Assembly: GCA_963795415.1 (NCBI GenBank)
Contig: CAWCHQ010000001.1
Coordinates: 434,001 to 498,000, forward strand
DNA from: CAVSUZ01 sp963795415
Lineage (GTDB): Bacteria > Pseudomonadota > Alphaproteobacteria > Acetobacterales > Acetobacteraceae
Reading direction: 5' to 3'
Length of the DNA stretch: 64,000 nt
In this document: in pieces, positions 8,266 through 17,420 of the stretch
Numbering within the stretch: the first letter of the stretch is position 1
How the letters are laid out: each line of letters opens with the position of its first letter
Notes under the pieces: model-generated
Seen by the model: the letters and a program-made list of their open reading frames with translations, nothing else
The model's database searches: none
What the model was told of the DNA's origin: nothing
Position numbers and translations under genes: made by a program

Positions 8266-9410
8266 TCAGCCGAATTGTGCCACCGTGTGGTGGGCAATTC
8301 GGTCCTCGTTCAGCATGAAGCCGAAGCCCGGACGATCAGGCACAATCACGTCGCCCTGCGCGTCGACCGCCAGTGTCTCCTGCAGCATCTGATCCCGTGC
8401 CGTGGCGGTAAATCCGCTGGGTGGATCATGCGGAAATTCGAGCCAGGCGCAGTTGGCCGCCGACGCCGCCAGATGGAGATTTGCGAGCAGGCCGATCCCG
8501 TTGCCCCAGGTGTGCGGCGCGATTTCCAGATTCGCAGCCTCGGCCATTGCCGCCACCTTGCGCAACTGGAACACACCTTCGGACAGGAGCGCGTCCGGCT
8601 GCAGAATGTCGAAGCAGCCGCGGTCGATCAGCAGCTTGAACTCATGCAGCCCGTGATTGTCTTCCCCCCGGCGATCTCGATCCGGTCCAACTTGTCACGG
8701 AGCCGCGCCAGACCGTCATAATCATAACGGGTCAAGGGCTCCTCCAGCCAGGTGACGCCGAGTTGCTCCAACTCCCGCGCGACCGCCAGAGTTCGCTGAA
8801 ACCCCCAAATGCGGTGGGCGGTCAGTCCCGGTTCGATCCCGGCCTGATTGGCATCGATCATGATCTCGATCCGATCGCCCACGGCCGTGCGGATCGCCTC
8901 CACCACCTTCAGATCATCCCGCACGTCGTCATGGTGGAAGCGCAGCTTCACCCCGCGATAGCCCTCGGACAGAATGCGGTGCACATCCTCCACGCGCTGT
9001 TCCGGCGATCGCAACTCCGCCGTGGCGCAATAAGCCCGCACCCGGTCCTGCGCGCCGCCCCATAGCTGGTAGACCGGCATTCCTGCCTGCTTACCCACGA
9101 TGTCCCACAACGCGATTTCCATGAAATAGCTGGGCGGCCCGAGGATCTCCGCATCACGCAGGATCGCTGTGAGGGGCTCAATTCGCGTGGGATCTTGGCC
9201 GATCCAATAGGGTGCTACGAACCGCTCTATCGTGATTGCCGCCTCCTGCCCGGCGTGGGCCGCGGTATAGCCTGTGATCCCCGCATCAGTCTCGACAGAT
9301 ACCAACACCAACAGCACGTTTGTCTGATTCCGCCCGCGCGCCCAGGCCGGATGAAACGGGGCCGGCAGCGGCAGGTCGACCAACCGGCTATGCACGCGCG
9401 TAATCTTCAT
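8266..9410 (-). pseudogene. Mandelate racemase/muconate lactonizing enzyme (enolase superfamily), frameshifted
   Basis: The intact N-terminal 250 residues show the capping domain (MKITRVHSRLVDLPLPAPF, FMEIALWDIVGKQAG, YQLWGG) and barrel metal ligands (IMIDANQAG Asp, WLEEPL Glu). At a run of six C (8664-8669) the frame breaks; adding one base continues AGGE, NHGLHEFK, LIDRGCFDILQPDA and LEIAPHTWGNGIGLL, ending at 8266. The length then matches the family. Members dehydrate or epimerise sugar acids. The gene follows dppC by 19 bp and probably ends the transporter operon. A homopolymer slip suggests either a sequencing error or a recent mutation. Confidence 0.85.
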
Positions 9411-9429
9411 TCGCCTCTCCCGATGCTTC

Positions 9430-10308
9430 TCACAGACCGCTTTGCCGCATCCGCCGCGCGCCGCTGCGCGGATCGGCGCGCTTCGCCATGTCGTCCGCCG
9501 CCTGATTCAACGCCAGCACCATGACGACGATCGTCACGCCCGGGCAGATACCGAACCACGCATCGCTGCGGATGTAACCGCGCGCTTCTTGCAGCATCAG
9601 CCCGAGCGACGGTTCCGGCGGCTGAATGCCCAACCCGAGAAAGCTCAGCCCTGCCTCGAGCAGGATGGCATTGGCGACGGTGAAGGCTGTTTGGACGGCG
9701 AGCGGTCCGAGAGCGTTCGGCAGCACCGAGCGGAAAATGATGTACCGACTGGATGCGCCGAACGCCTCCGCCGCCTCGACATATTGTTGGTTCCGCTGCG
9801 CCAGCATGACCGCGTAGGCCAGGCGGACGAAAGTCGGCACGCTGATCACCGCGATCGCGACCAGCACGCCGACCGAGCCTGCTCGCAGCACCGTGGCGAA
9901 GATCATCGCCAGCAGCACTGCCGGGAATGCCAGCAGCACATCGGAAATGCGCATGATCGCCCCGGCGATCAGCCCGGTACGATATGCCGCCCACAGGCCC
10001 AGCGTCGTGCCGCAAACCAGTGCCAGTAGTGCCGAGCCGAAACCCACCTCCAGCGAGGCGCGAATGCCGAAGATCAGCCGGCTAAGTATGTCGCGGCCAA
10101 GGTCATCCGTGCCCAACAGATGATGCCAGGAGGGCCGGGCGAGCACCGTGTTCAGATCCTGCGCCACCGGGTCGGCGGGTGCGATCCACGGCGCGGCGAT
10201 CGCCACCAGCACGAAGCAGCCGAGGCAAGCGGCGGCCAAGTAACCGGGTGTACGCAACCGCAACAGCCTGAGCGGCCGGCTGATACTGGCGTCCATCGAC
10301 GGCGCCAT
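9430..10308 (-). CDS. ABC transporter permease, DppC-like
   Basis: Inner-membrane subunit of a peptide/nickel/opine-type importer. It has an N-terminal transmembrane segment (GYLAAACLGCFVLVAIAAPW), the LGTDDLGRDILSRLIFGIR motif typical of DppC/OppC, and the cytoplasmic EAA loop EAAEAFGASSRYIIFRSVLPN, which contacts the ATPases. The ATG at 10308 lies 4 nt after the DppB stop; a GTG at 10329 would overlap it. The partner ATPase genes (DppD, DppF) lie in the divergent operon at 17421-19411. Confidence 0.92.
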   Translation of the reverse strand: MAPSMDASISRPLRLLRLRTPGYLAAACLGCFVLVAIAAPWIAPADPVAQDLNTVLARPSWHHLLGTDDLGRDILSRLIFGIRASLEVGFGSALLALVCGTTLGLWAAYRTGLIAGAIMRISDVLLAFPAVLLAMIFATVLRAGSVGVLVAIAVISVPTFVRLAYAVMLAQRNQQYVEAAEAFGASSRYIIFRSVLPNALGPLAVQTAFTVANAILLEAGLSFLGLGIQPPEPSLGLMLQEARGYIRSDAWFGICPGVTIVVMVLALNQAADDMAKRADPRSGARRMRQSGL

Positions 10309-10312
10309 GGCC

Positions 10313-11263
10313 CTAATACCGTCCGGCACGAATGCGCGGATCGATCACGCCATAGGCAATATCGGTCGCGAGATTGACCACAATGAACGCCGCCACCGCC
10401 AGCAGCGTCACCGCCTGGATCACGAAATAGTCGCGCTGCACCAGCGCGGTCCATAACAGCATGCCGAGTCCCGGGAGATTGAACACTGCCTCGGTCAGCA
10501 CGGCGCCGCCGATCAGACGCCCGAACTGAATGCCCAGTGCCGTGATCGCCGGGATGAACGCGTTGCGGAGCACGTGGTTCAGCACGATGCGACGGGGCGG
10601 CAGGCCTTTTGCGCGTGCCGTCAGGATGAAGTCGTTGCGAATCGTTTCTCGTATGCCGTTGGCCAGGAAGCGCGCCAGTACCGCGGCGGTGCCGACGCCC
10701 AGTGTGATGCACGGCAGCACCAGGGAGCGCAGGCAGCCAAGCGGGTTGGTGCTGAAGGACACGTAGCCGCCCGCGGGAAGCCACCCGAGCTTCACCGCCA
10801 CGAGGATCTGCAGCAGCAGGCCCAGCCAGAACACCGGTACCGCAATCGCCGTCGCGTTCGCCAGATCGACGATGCGCGCCAGCGCGCTGTCGTGCCGGAC
10901 GCCCGCGACGATACCGCCCACTGCACCCAGCACACAGCCGATCAGCAGTGAGCCCACAGTGAGTTGCAGCGCGACGGGCAGGCGTTGCGCGATCAGCCGC
11001 GACACCGGATAGTCATTGACCAGCGAGTTGCCGAGATTGCCGTGCAGCAGGTTGCGCAGCCACAGCACGTATTGCACCGGCACCGGCCGATCGAGGCCCA
11101 GCGTGTGCCGCAGACTGGCGAGCTGCACGGGGGTTGCGCTATCGCCCAGAACAAAGGTCGCGGGATCGCCGGGCAGCACGTATAGCAGCAGAAACAGCGC
11201 AATCGACGCGCCCAGGAACACCGGGATCGCGAACAGGATCCGCCGGACGATGAACGTCCACAC
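10313..11263 (-). CDS. ABC transporter permease, DppB-like
   Basis: 316 residues with about six transmembrane segments. MWTFIVRRILFAIPVFLGAS and LLYVLPGDPAT form the N-terminal signature of the DppB/OppB family, and the EAA loop (LTARAKGLPPRRIVLNHVLRN) is present. It is separated from the substrate-binding protein gene by 3 bp and overlaps no other gene except the optional dppC start. It pairs with DppC to form the channel of the peptide/glycoside-type importer. Confidence 0.92.
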   Translation of the reverse strand: MWTFIVRRILFAIPVFLGASIALFLLLYVLPGDPATFVLGDSATPVQLASLRHTLGLDRPVPVQYVLWLRNLLHGNLGNSLVNDYPVSRLIAQRLPVALQLTVGSLLIGCVLGAVGGIVAGVRHDSALARIVDLANATAIAVPVFWLGLLLQILVAVKLGWLPAGGYVSFSTNPLGCLRSLVLPCITLGVGTAAVLARFLANGIRETIRNDFILTARAKGLPPRRIVLNHVLRNAFIPAITALGIQFGRLIGGAVLTEAVFNLPGLGMLLWTALVQRDYFVIQAVTLLAVAAFIVVNLATDIAYGVIDPRIRAGRY

Positions 11264-11266
11264 GGA

Positions 11267-12814
11267 TCAGGATTTCACGATTCCCTGGTACATCAGGTGC
11301 GTCTTGGCGTCGTACATCACGCCCGAGATTTGCTTCGATTGACCGCACAGCAGCCCGCGCATGCAGATCGGGATTGCCCAGGCGTCTTCGTGCAAGACCT
11401 CGAACACCTGCTTGAACGCGTTGATGCGCGCCTGCGGATCGACGGTGGCCGCTGCGGCGTAATACGCCTTCTTATAGTTCGGGAACGTCTTGTCGCCGGA
11501 GAACGGGCCCTTGTTCGGGCGGAAGACGCTGCAGTCCTCGAAATCCTGCACGTTCGGCACGCCGATAGAGCAGGCGTAGACGTTGGCTTGGAAGTTGCCG
11601 ATGATAGCGTCGTTCACGAGCGTGGTTGGATCGATCAGGGAGATGTTCGCGGTGATCCCGATCTTCGCCAGGTCGCCCTTGACGATCTGCGCGATCTTCT
11701 GGGCATCCGGATCATTGCTGCCGGCCCGCAGATCGAAGGTCGAATTGCTGATGCCGGATTTCTTCACATACTCGGCTGCCGCGGCCAGGTTGAAATCCCA
11801 CTCCGCCGCGATCTTCGGATCATAGGTCGGGTCGGAGGGCGACATCGGGATGGTGATCGGTTGCACCAGATCGTAATAGACTGTCTTGACGATCCCTTTG
11901 CGGTCGATCGCCCGTGCGACCGCCTGGCGGATGTCTTCGTTCTTCAGCACGGATTTCGGATTGGCGTAATTCAGCACCAGCATCTCGTAGTCTGCGATCG
12001 GCGCCGCGTACGCTGTCCAGCCGCCGCCCTTCAGGGCCGCCGCGTCCTTCAGCAGCCCGAACTGCAGGATATCCAGCTCACCCGACAGCGCCGAGCTCAG
12101 CATCGCCTCCGGGTCGGTAAAGAAGCGGAAGGTCAGCGTCTTGATGTTGGATGGGATCGGCTTCCAGTAATCCGCAACCCGTGTCAGCGTCAGGTGATCG
12201 CCTGGCTCATATTCCACGAACTTGAATGGCCCGGTGCCGATGGGTGTGTTCGCATTATGCGCGAAGCCGCTGGGTGCCTGCACCCGGAACAGCGTCAGCC
12301 GGTACAGCGCGTCGACGCTCGGCGCATGGGTTTTCATCACCACGTCATTGCCATCGGCGGAAACCTCGGCGATGTCCGCGAGGCTGCCGGCCATCGTCCC
12401 GCCGGTCTTGGGATCGATCGCGTATTTCAGCGACGCGACCACGGCGTCGGGCGTCATCGCCGAGCCGTCGTGGAATTTCACTCCGCTCCGGACCGGCATC
12501 CGGATCTCGGTGTAGTCCTTGCTGACGTTATAAGCCGTCGCCAACTCGGTCTGGATATCGCCCAGCTTGTAGGTGGCGATATCCACCACCGGGATATCGA
12601 TCAGCGCATCGAAGACCGAGTTGCGGAACGGAAAGACCGACGTATTGATCGTATTCGGATCGAGCGTCGTGAACGGGATGTTGGTGCCCACCGTCAACGT
12701 CTGGGTTGCCGCGGCGCGCGCGCGGCCCGCGCGGACCAAGGTCCCCAGCGACGCGCCCGCCCCCACCACGGCGGCTCGACCAACGAACGTCCTTCGGCTC
12801 ATTCGCATTCGCAT
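11267..12814 (-). CDS. Peptide/nickel-type ABC transporter substrate-binding protein (SBP_bac_5)
   Basis: 515 residues. The N-terminus has a twin-arginine-type signal (SRRTFVGRAAVVGAGASLG, then ARAAA), so export is likely by Tat. The mature protein shows the DppA/OppA pattern: LTVGTNIPFTTLDPN, VRSGVKFHDGSAMTPDAVVASLKYA, and a late ANVYACSIGVPN. It provides the periplasmic receptor for the DppBCDF importer. In this family ligands range from peptides to oligosaccharides and opines. The sugar-catabolic context suggests a glycoside or glycoconjugate, but this is inference. Confidence 0.9.
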   Translation of the reverse strand: MRMRMSRRTFVGRAAVVGAGASLGTLVRAGRARAAATQTLTVGTNIPFTTLDPNTINTSVFPFRNSVFDALIDIPVVDIATYKLGDIQTELATAYNVSKDYTEIRMPVRSGVKFHDGSAMTPDAVVASLKYAIDPKTGGTMAGSLADIAEVSADGNDVVMKTHAPSVDALYRLTLFRVQAPSGFAHNANTPIGTGPFKFVEYEPGDHLTLTRVADYWKPIPSNIKTLTFRFFTDPEAMLSSALSGELDILQFGLLKDAAALKGGGWTAYAAPIADYEMLVLNYANPKSVLKNEDIRQAVARAIDRKGIVKTVYYDLVQPITIPMSPSDPTYDPKIAAEWDFNLAAAAEYVKKSGISNSTFDLRAGSNDPDAQKIAQIVKGDLAKIGITANISLIDPTTLVNDAIIGNFQANVYACSIGVPNVQDFEDCSVFRPNKGPFSGDKTFPNYKKAYYAAAATVDPQARINAFKQVFEVLHEDAWAIPICMRGLLCGQSKQISGVMYDAKTHLMYQGIVKS

Positions 12815-12878
12815 CGTTTTCCGTCCCCCGCGTGTCTGTCAGCGTGGCCGTGCGCCGATTGCTCTGATACTTTGTTTG

Positions 12879-12929
12879 AGAGCGTGATTCACGCTTCACT
12901 GGCGATTCCGCCTGAAGCGATCACGCTCT
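12879..12929. terminator. Long interrupted hairpin between two binding-protein genes
   Basis: Outer arms AGAGCGTGAT (12879-12888) and ATCACGCTCT (12920-12929) are perfectly complementary. Inner arms CGCTTCA and TGAAGCG pair across a 14-nt loop, with only TCA bulged. It follows the stop of the sugar-binding-protein gene and precedes the Dpp-type binding-protein gene, so it may act as a leaky terminator or mRNA stabiliser that sets expression of the first binding protein above downstream genes. Confidence 0.7.
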
Positions 12930-14283
12930 AATGCAGCTCCTCGGTCTGATCCGCGCCGAGCTGGTTCACCACCGTGTCTTGCAGGATTTTCAGTGCTGCC
13001 GGCACGGTCGTGCTTGGATCCTGCGCCAGCTTGCCGGTCGCTTCCTCGATCCCGCGTGCCCACACGGCAAATCCGGAACTGGACGGCAGCAGCTTGTCGT
13101 AGGGCAGGAACGTGCCGAACGCTTCATTGAATGGCGGGGCGTAATTGACATATTCCGGTGCTTTCGCCGCGTTCATGTCAGGCGGAACGAAGCCGGCCTT
13201 GTTCGCCAGGAAGATCATGTATTTGGGCTGCTGGATCAGTTCGACCAACTGCCAGGCGAGATCGGGGTTTTTCGTGGCCTTGGAAACCGCCATGTCCCAG
13301 CCGCCGAGCGTTCCGCCTTGCCCCGGGGCCTGAGCCTGCGACGTAGGCAGCGCTGTCGCCGCCGCTGCGGTCGACGCATCGGCCCAGTAGCGGTTCTTCT
13401 CCTTCCAGGCGCCGCCATACCAGTTGGAGCCGACGGCAATCGCCAGTTTCTGCTGCGCCATCAGGCTGACCGGCACCGCGACGGCCTTCGGGGAGAACAG
13501 ATCCGAAAGCTGCGCCCCCAGGCCGCCGGAATAGACGTCCTTGTAGAACTGCAGCACCTCGCGTAAACCGGGGCTGGCGGTCACGTATTTCTGCGTCTTC
13601 TCATCGTAAATAACCGGTGTGGAGGACGAATATATCAGCGCGCCCGATCCCTGGAGCACACCGGTCGGTCCCGCGCTGGTTCCTGCCGCGACCCACAGCG
13701 GAACCACCCCCGGCACGTTCTGTTTCACTGCCTTCGCGGCGGCCAGAATATCGTTCCAGTTATGCGGATTCCAGGGCAGCGAAATCCCGGCCTTCTGCAG
13801 CATCTCCTTGTTGTAGTAGATACCGGAATTGTTCTCCCCGATATCCACCGCATACACACTGCCGCCGATCCGTCCCTCGGCCTGGATATTCTTCGGGAAA
13901 TTGCCCCAGAATTTACTGGACCCCAGATACTTGTCCAACGGCAGCAGATAGCCGGAGCTCTGGAACTGCCCGACATAGGTGGTCGGCAACTGAATGACGT
14001 CCGGCGCCGTGGACGCCGAGCGATACTGCAGCGCGATCGCGTTCATCTCGTCCGTGTCGGTGCCGCCATGCGGCTGAAGCTCCAGCGTCACGCCGGGATG
14101 CGCGGCTTCGAACTCTTTTTTGATCTGGTTCCAGTAGGTGATTGAATCCGCGTCTTCATCGAACACGTAGCTCGATGAATACCCGACCTTGATCGTCTCA
14201 TCCGCTGCCGCCCGCTGCGGCTGCAGGGCAAACCAGGTCAGGGCGGTTGTCGCCAGCAGCGGAAAAATGCTAATTCGTAACAT
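12928..14283 (-). CDS. Sugar ABC transporter extracellular substrate-binding protein (SBP_bac_1)
   Basis: 451 residues with a Sec-type signal peptide (MLRISIFPLLATTALTWFAL, cut near QRAAADE). The mature part matches family 1 solute-binding proteins: VTLELQPHGG, DVIQLPTTYVGQF, GIYYNKEMLQKAGISLP and GGWDMAVSKATKNPDLAWQLVELI. It serves the MalFGK-like importer encoded immediately upstream in the operon. The AGGAGG ribosome site sits next to a duplicated 15-bp motif (14299-14331). Ligand is probably a di- or oligosaccharide or polyol. Confidence 0.9.
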   Translation of the reverse strand: MLRISIFPLLATTALTWFALQPQRAAADETIKVGYSSSYVFDEDADSITYWNQIKKEFEAAHPGVTLELQPHGGTDTDEMNAIALQYRSASTAPDVIQLPTTYVGQFQSSGYLLPLDKYLGSSKFWGNFPKNIQAEGRIGGSVYAVDIGENNSGIYYNKEMLQKAGISLPWNPHNWNDILAAAKAVKQNVPGVVPLWVAAGTSAGPTGVLQGSGALIYSSSTPVIYDEKTQKYVTASPGLREVLQFYKDVYSGGLGAQLSDLFSPKAVAVPVSLMAQQKLAIAVGSNWYGGAWKEKNRYWADASTAAAATALPTSQAQAPGQGGTLGGWDMAVSKATKNPDLAWQLVELIQQPKYMIFLANKAGFVPPDMNAAKAPEYVNYAPPFNEAFGTFLPYDKLLPSSSGFAVWARGIEEATGKLAQDPSTTVPAALKILQDTVVNQLGADQTEELH

Positions 14284-14298
14284 TTGTGTTGTTCCTCC

Positions 14299-14331
14299 TT
14301 TTGTTGATCCAGCACGTTTTGTTGATCCAGC
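14299..14331. repeat. Short direct repeat (15 bp x2, 18-bp period) upstream of a binding-protein gene
   Basis: TTTTGTTGATCCAGC occurs at 14299-14313 and again at 14317-14331, in the 54-bp gap between the ATPase gene and the sugar-binding-protein gene. The first copy abuts the AGGAGG ribosome site (minus strand). It is another case of a small tandem duplication beside a start codon in this window. Confidence 0.85.
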
Positions 14332-14337
14332 GCGGGG

Positions 14338-15477
14338 TCAGACGGCAACGGCTTCGGGTTGGAGCGTTTTGCCCGGCTGCGAAAGCTTGGCGAAAAGGCT
14401 CTTTTCGGTAACTGCGTCAAACAGATGCAGGTGCTGCGTGTTCAGACCCAGACGAATCGCCTCGCCACGCACCACCGGACTGCGCGCCGGAAACCGCGCC
14501 ACCAGGATCGCATCATTGGCGCAGCGGTTAGTCACCAGCGTCTCCGACCCGAGCGGTTCTACCAGCTCTACCCGGCCTGTCACGCCCGGCGTGGCGTCGG
14601 GCACCGCCAGCACATCTTCCGGGCGGATCCCCACCAGCACCTCGTCGCGGCTTTCCGGACTGGGCGTGCGCAGCCGGTGTGGGTCCGGCTTCACCCGCAT
14701 GCCCAACACATCGATAACGGGCGCGCCCTGTTCGGTCGTCAGCCGGCCGCGCAGGATGTTCATCTTCGGAAGGCCGACGAAGCACGCGACGAACAGGTCG
14801 GACGGGTGATCGTAGATCTGCTGCGGCGTATCCACCTGCGACAGATGGCCCTTGCACATCACCGCAATGCGGGTGGCCATGGTCATGGCTTCGGCCTGAT
14901 CGTGCGTGACGTAAACGATCGTGGCGTTGATGCTGCTGTGCAGCCGGATCAGCTCCGCCCGCATTTGCGCGCGCAGCGCCGCGTCCAGGTTGGACAGCGG
15001 CTCGTCCATCAGAAAAACCTGTGGCCGCCGCAGCAACGCCCGTCCCAGCGCCACCCGCTGCCGTTCCCCGCCGGACAACTGAGCAGGACGTTTCTCGAGC
15101 AATGGACTGAGCCCCAGCATTGCCGCGACTTCTTCGACCTGCTGGCGGATCCGCGCCCTTGGCGTGTGCCGGACTTTCAGTCCGAACGCCAGGTTGCCGC
15201 GCACGGTCTTGTGCGGAAACAGCGCGTAGCTTTGAAACACCATCGCCACGTCGCGCGCCTTTGGCGGCAGCGCATTCACTGTCCGCCCGCCGATCGCGAT
15301 CCGGCCGTAGGTGGGCCGTTCGAGTCCGGCGAGCATGCGCAAACTCGTAGTCTTGCCGCAGCCGGACGGTCCCAGCAACACCAGGAACTCGCCGTCCGCG
15401 ATATCCAGCGACAGATCCTCGACTGCGGCGTGCGCACCGAACAGCTTATAGACGTGCTCGAATCGGACCTCAGCCAT
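14338..15477 (-). CDS. Sugar ABC transporter ATP-binding protein (UgpC/MsmK/MalK type)
   Basis: 379 residues. It contains Walker A GPSGCGKTTSLRM (about residue 36), Q-loop MVFQSYALFPH, signature LSGGERQRVALGRAL, Walker B VFLMDEPLSNLDA and the switch His in VTHDQAEAMTM. A C-terminal TOBE/regulatory domain follows (VLVGIRPEDV, LGLNTQHLHLFD). It energises the importer formed by the two permeases encoded upstream. The family is often promiscuous between sugar transporters. Confidence 0.95.
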   Translation of the reverse strand: MAEVRFEHVYKLFGAHAAVEDLSLDIADGEFLVLLGPSGCGKTTSLRMLAGLERPTYGRIAIGGRTVNALPPKARDVAMVFQSYALFPHKTVRGNLAFGLKVRHTPRARIRQQVEEVAAMLGLSPLLEKRPAQLSGGERQRVALGRALLRRPQVFLMDEPLSNLDAALRAQMRAELIRLHSSINATIVYVTHDQAEAMTMATRIAVMCKGHLSQVDTPQQIYDHPSDLFVACFVGLPKMNILRGRLTTEQGAPVIDVLGMRVKPDPHRLRTPSPESRDEVLVGIRPEDVLAVPDATPGVTGRVELVEPLGSETLVTNRCANDAILVARFPARSPVVRGEAIRLGLNTQHLHLFDAVTEKSLFAKLSQPGKTLQPEAVAV

Positions 15478-15507
15478 GGGCCGCCCGCTGTGCCGACACG
15501 ATCCGGT

Positions 15508-16386
15508 TCATCCGCGCATGCCCCCGCCGAACGCAAATCCACCCTGGAAGCCGCGCCCGATGAGCAGGTACAGAACCAGCACCGGCAGCGAAAAGAGCAA
15601 GGAGAATGCGGAAAGCTGCCCGAACTGGATCATCCCGTGCGCGCCCAGGAACTGGTAGATCGCCACCGTTCCGGGCTGGTCCTGGGGAGTGGAATCCAGC
15701 ACCAGCGGCACGATGAACGCGCCCCAGGCACTGATGAAATTATACACCGCGGTGACGCACAGTCCGGGCAGGATCAGCGGCATGACCACGGAAAACAGCG
15801 TGCGCAGCGTGCCGGCGCCTTCGATTCCCGCGGCTTCTTCCAGCTCCAGCGGCACGGCGCTGATGTAGTTCATCAGCAGCCAGATCGCGAACGGCAGCGC
15901 TGTCGCAGCCAGGAACAGCGATGTGGTGAAGCGCGAATCCAGCCAGTGCAGCGTCGCGTACATCTGATAGATCGGTACCAGCATCATGGTGACCGGCAGG
16001 CCGGATGCGAAGAGTATCAGCAGCGTCAGGCTGCGCTTGCCCGGAACATATCGGCGAGACAGCGGATAGGCTGCCAGCAGCGCCAGCGCGGTCGCTACAA
16101 CGGTCGTTACCGCCGCCAGATAGAAACTGTTCATGAACGGCTGCAGTCCCTGGGCGGTCAGGATCGACCGGAAATTCTCCAGCGTCAGGTTGGGCAGGCG
16201 AATGCGCCAGCCGGCATTCTTGTCAACGGAAGCGAAGATCACCCACAGCAGGGGCAGCCCGAACGCCACACCGACCAGGGCCAGAACAGTGTTGCCGAGC
16301 ACATCCGCGAGCGACACGCGCGGATACGGAATGACGATCTTTTGCGGACTAGCGGCCGGCGTCGTGCGGTGCACGGCCGCGCTCAT
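15508..16386 (-). CDS. Carbohydrate ABC transporter permease, MalG-like
   Basis: 292 residues with about six transmembrane segments. The EAA loop (ELEEAAGIEGAGTLRTLFSVVMPLILPG) near the C-terminus is characteristic of MalG/UgpE-type subunits, as is the early FASVDKNAGWRIRLPNLTLENFRSI stretch. The start overlaps the stop of the MalF-like gene by 4 bp, showing a common operon. It forms the channel with that protein. Confidence 0.94.
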   Translation of the reverse strand: MSAAVHRTTPAASPQKIVIPYPRVSLADVLGNTVLALVGVAFGLPLLWVIFASVDKNAGWRIRLPNLTLENFRSILTAQGLQPFMNSFYLAAVTTVVATALALLAAYPLSRRYVPGKRSLTLLILFASGLPVTMMLVPIYQMYATLHWLDSRFTTSLFLAATALPFAIWLLMNYISAVPLELEEAAGIEGAGTLRTLFSVVMPLILPGLCVTAVYNFISAWGAFIVPLVLDSTPQDQPGTVAIYQFLGAHGMIQFGQLSAFSLLFSLPVLVLYLLIGRGFQGGFAFGGGMRG

Positions 16387-17276
16387 GGCTGCGCCCTTAC
16401 ACGACGCACGAACAGCAGCGACAGGATTGCCCCGATCAGGATCAGCACCAGCGAAATCGTGGTACCGTAACCCAACTCGTAATAAGTGAACGCTTCCTGG
16501 TAGATGTAGATCGGCAGCGTCATGGTGGAGGTTCCGGGCCCTCCCTGGGTCATCGTGTAGATCAGGGTGAAATCAGAAAGATTGAGGATCGTGACCAGCA
16601 GCAGATTGGTCACGATCGTGGGCCCCAGCAGCGGCAGCGTGACCGAGAAAAGCCGCTGCAGGCGAGAGGCGCCTTCCACGTCGGCGGCTTCCAGCACCTC
16701 GTTCGGCAGGTTGCGCAGTGCGGCGGAGAACACCAGCATGCAGAATGCCGTGCCGCGCCAAAGATTGGCGATGGAAACCGTTGTCATCGGCGCCGAGAAC
16801 AGGAAGTTGGTCTGCGGCATCCCGAGCACGATCCCGAGCGTGCCGCCGGCCTGCGAAAACGCGTACCAGATGAACGCTGCCGTGACTTCCGGTATCACCC
16901 AGGCGGCCACCACGATCATGCCAGCCGCAAGACGGATCGGCGCCAGCGCGCGGCACATCAGCAGCGCCAGAATCAGCCCGAACAGCGTTTGTCCGACGAT
17001 GCCCGAGCCGATCACGAAGATCAGCGTCAGCTCGATGGAATGGAAGAAGATCGAATCGTGCAGAAGGCGCCGCGGATTTGCCAAGCCGGTGAACCACCAT
17101 GACTGCGCATGTGGCCCGATCAGCTGAAGGTTGGTGAAACCAAGATACAGCGCGTAGAGGATTGGCCCGGCGAACAGGAACACCAGGAAGCCGGCCGGCA
17201 CTGATAGCAGCGCCGCGCTGCTCGGCTCGAAGCGGGGCTGATCTTCGGCGCGCTTGCGTTCATCTCCTGCGGCCAT
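16383..17276 (-). CDS. Carbohydrate ABC transporter permease, MalF-like
   Basis: About 297 residues, six transmembrane segments (first: LLSVPAGFLVFLFAGPILYA). The EAA loop reads EVLEAADVEGASRLQRLFSVTLPLLGP. The ATG at 17276 has a GGGAGG ribosome site 4 nt upstream; a GTG at 17288 is a weaker alternative. It is the first gene of the 17276-8266 operon, whose promoter region holds the operator at 17302. Partner of the MalG-like protein. Confidence 0.93.
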   Translation of the reverse strand: MAAGDERKRAEDQPRFEPSSAALLSVPAGFLVFLFAGPILYALYLGFTNLQLIGPHAQSWWFTGLANPRRLLHDSIFFHSIELTLIFVIGSGIVGQTLFGLILALLMCRALAPIRLAAGMIVVAAWVIPEVTAAFIWYAFSQAGGTLGIVLGMPQTNFLFSAPMTTVSIANLWRGTAFCMLVFSAALRNLPNEVLEAADVEGASRLQRLFSVTLPLLGPTIVTNLLLVTILNLSDFTLIYTMTQGGPGTSTMTLPIYIYQEAFTYYELGYGTTISLVLILIGAILSLLFVRRVRAQP

Positions 17277-17301
17277 CGGACCTCCCACCCGCGTAGCCCG
17301 T

Positions 17302-17315
17302 TTGGAACGTTCCAG
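17302..17315. promoter_or_regulatory. LacI-type operator in divergent promoter (leftward operon)
   Basis: TTGGAACGTTCCAG with a perfect 12-bp core palindrome TGGAACGTTCCA (17303-17314), about 26 bp upstream of the first permease gene. It matches the site at 3424. Confidence 0.78.
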
Positions 17316-17392
17316 AACGGTAGGAACAGCCCGGCGGACCTGTCAAGCGCTCGTTGCCAACCGGCAAATGGCGCCTCGGACGCCGCCTGGAC

Positions 17393-17406
17393 TTGGAACG
17401 TTCCAT
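17393..17406. promoter_or_regulatory. LacI-type operator in divergent promoter (rightward operon)
   Basis: TTGGAACGTTCCAT with the same perfect 12-bp core (17394-17405), 15 bp upstream of the GTG start of the rightward DppD gene. Centre-to-centre distance to the other site is about 91 bp, so two repressor dimers could each block one promoter or loop the DNA. Confidence 0.78.
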
Positions 17407-17420
17407 GGGACTACCCTCGC

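Noticed and set aside
11297..12931. A 544-codon frame antisense to the Dpp-type binding protein
   Set aside because: Same reason: composition bias of the opposite strand; the real gene has a Tat signal and SBP_bac_5 motifs.
14359..16470. A 703-codon open frame on the plus strand antisense to the sugar transporter genes
   Set aside because: It is the shadow of the GC-rich ATPase and permease genes; its translation is Arg/Gln/His-rich with no domain, while the minus strand carries clear family motifs.
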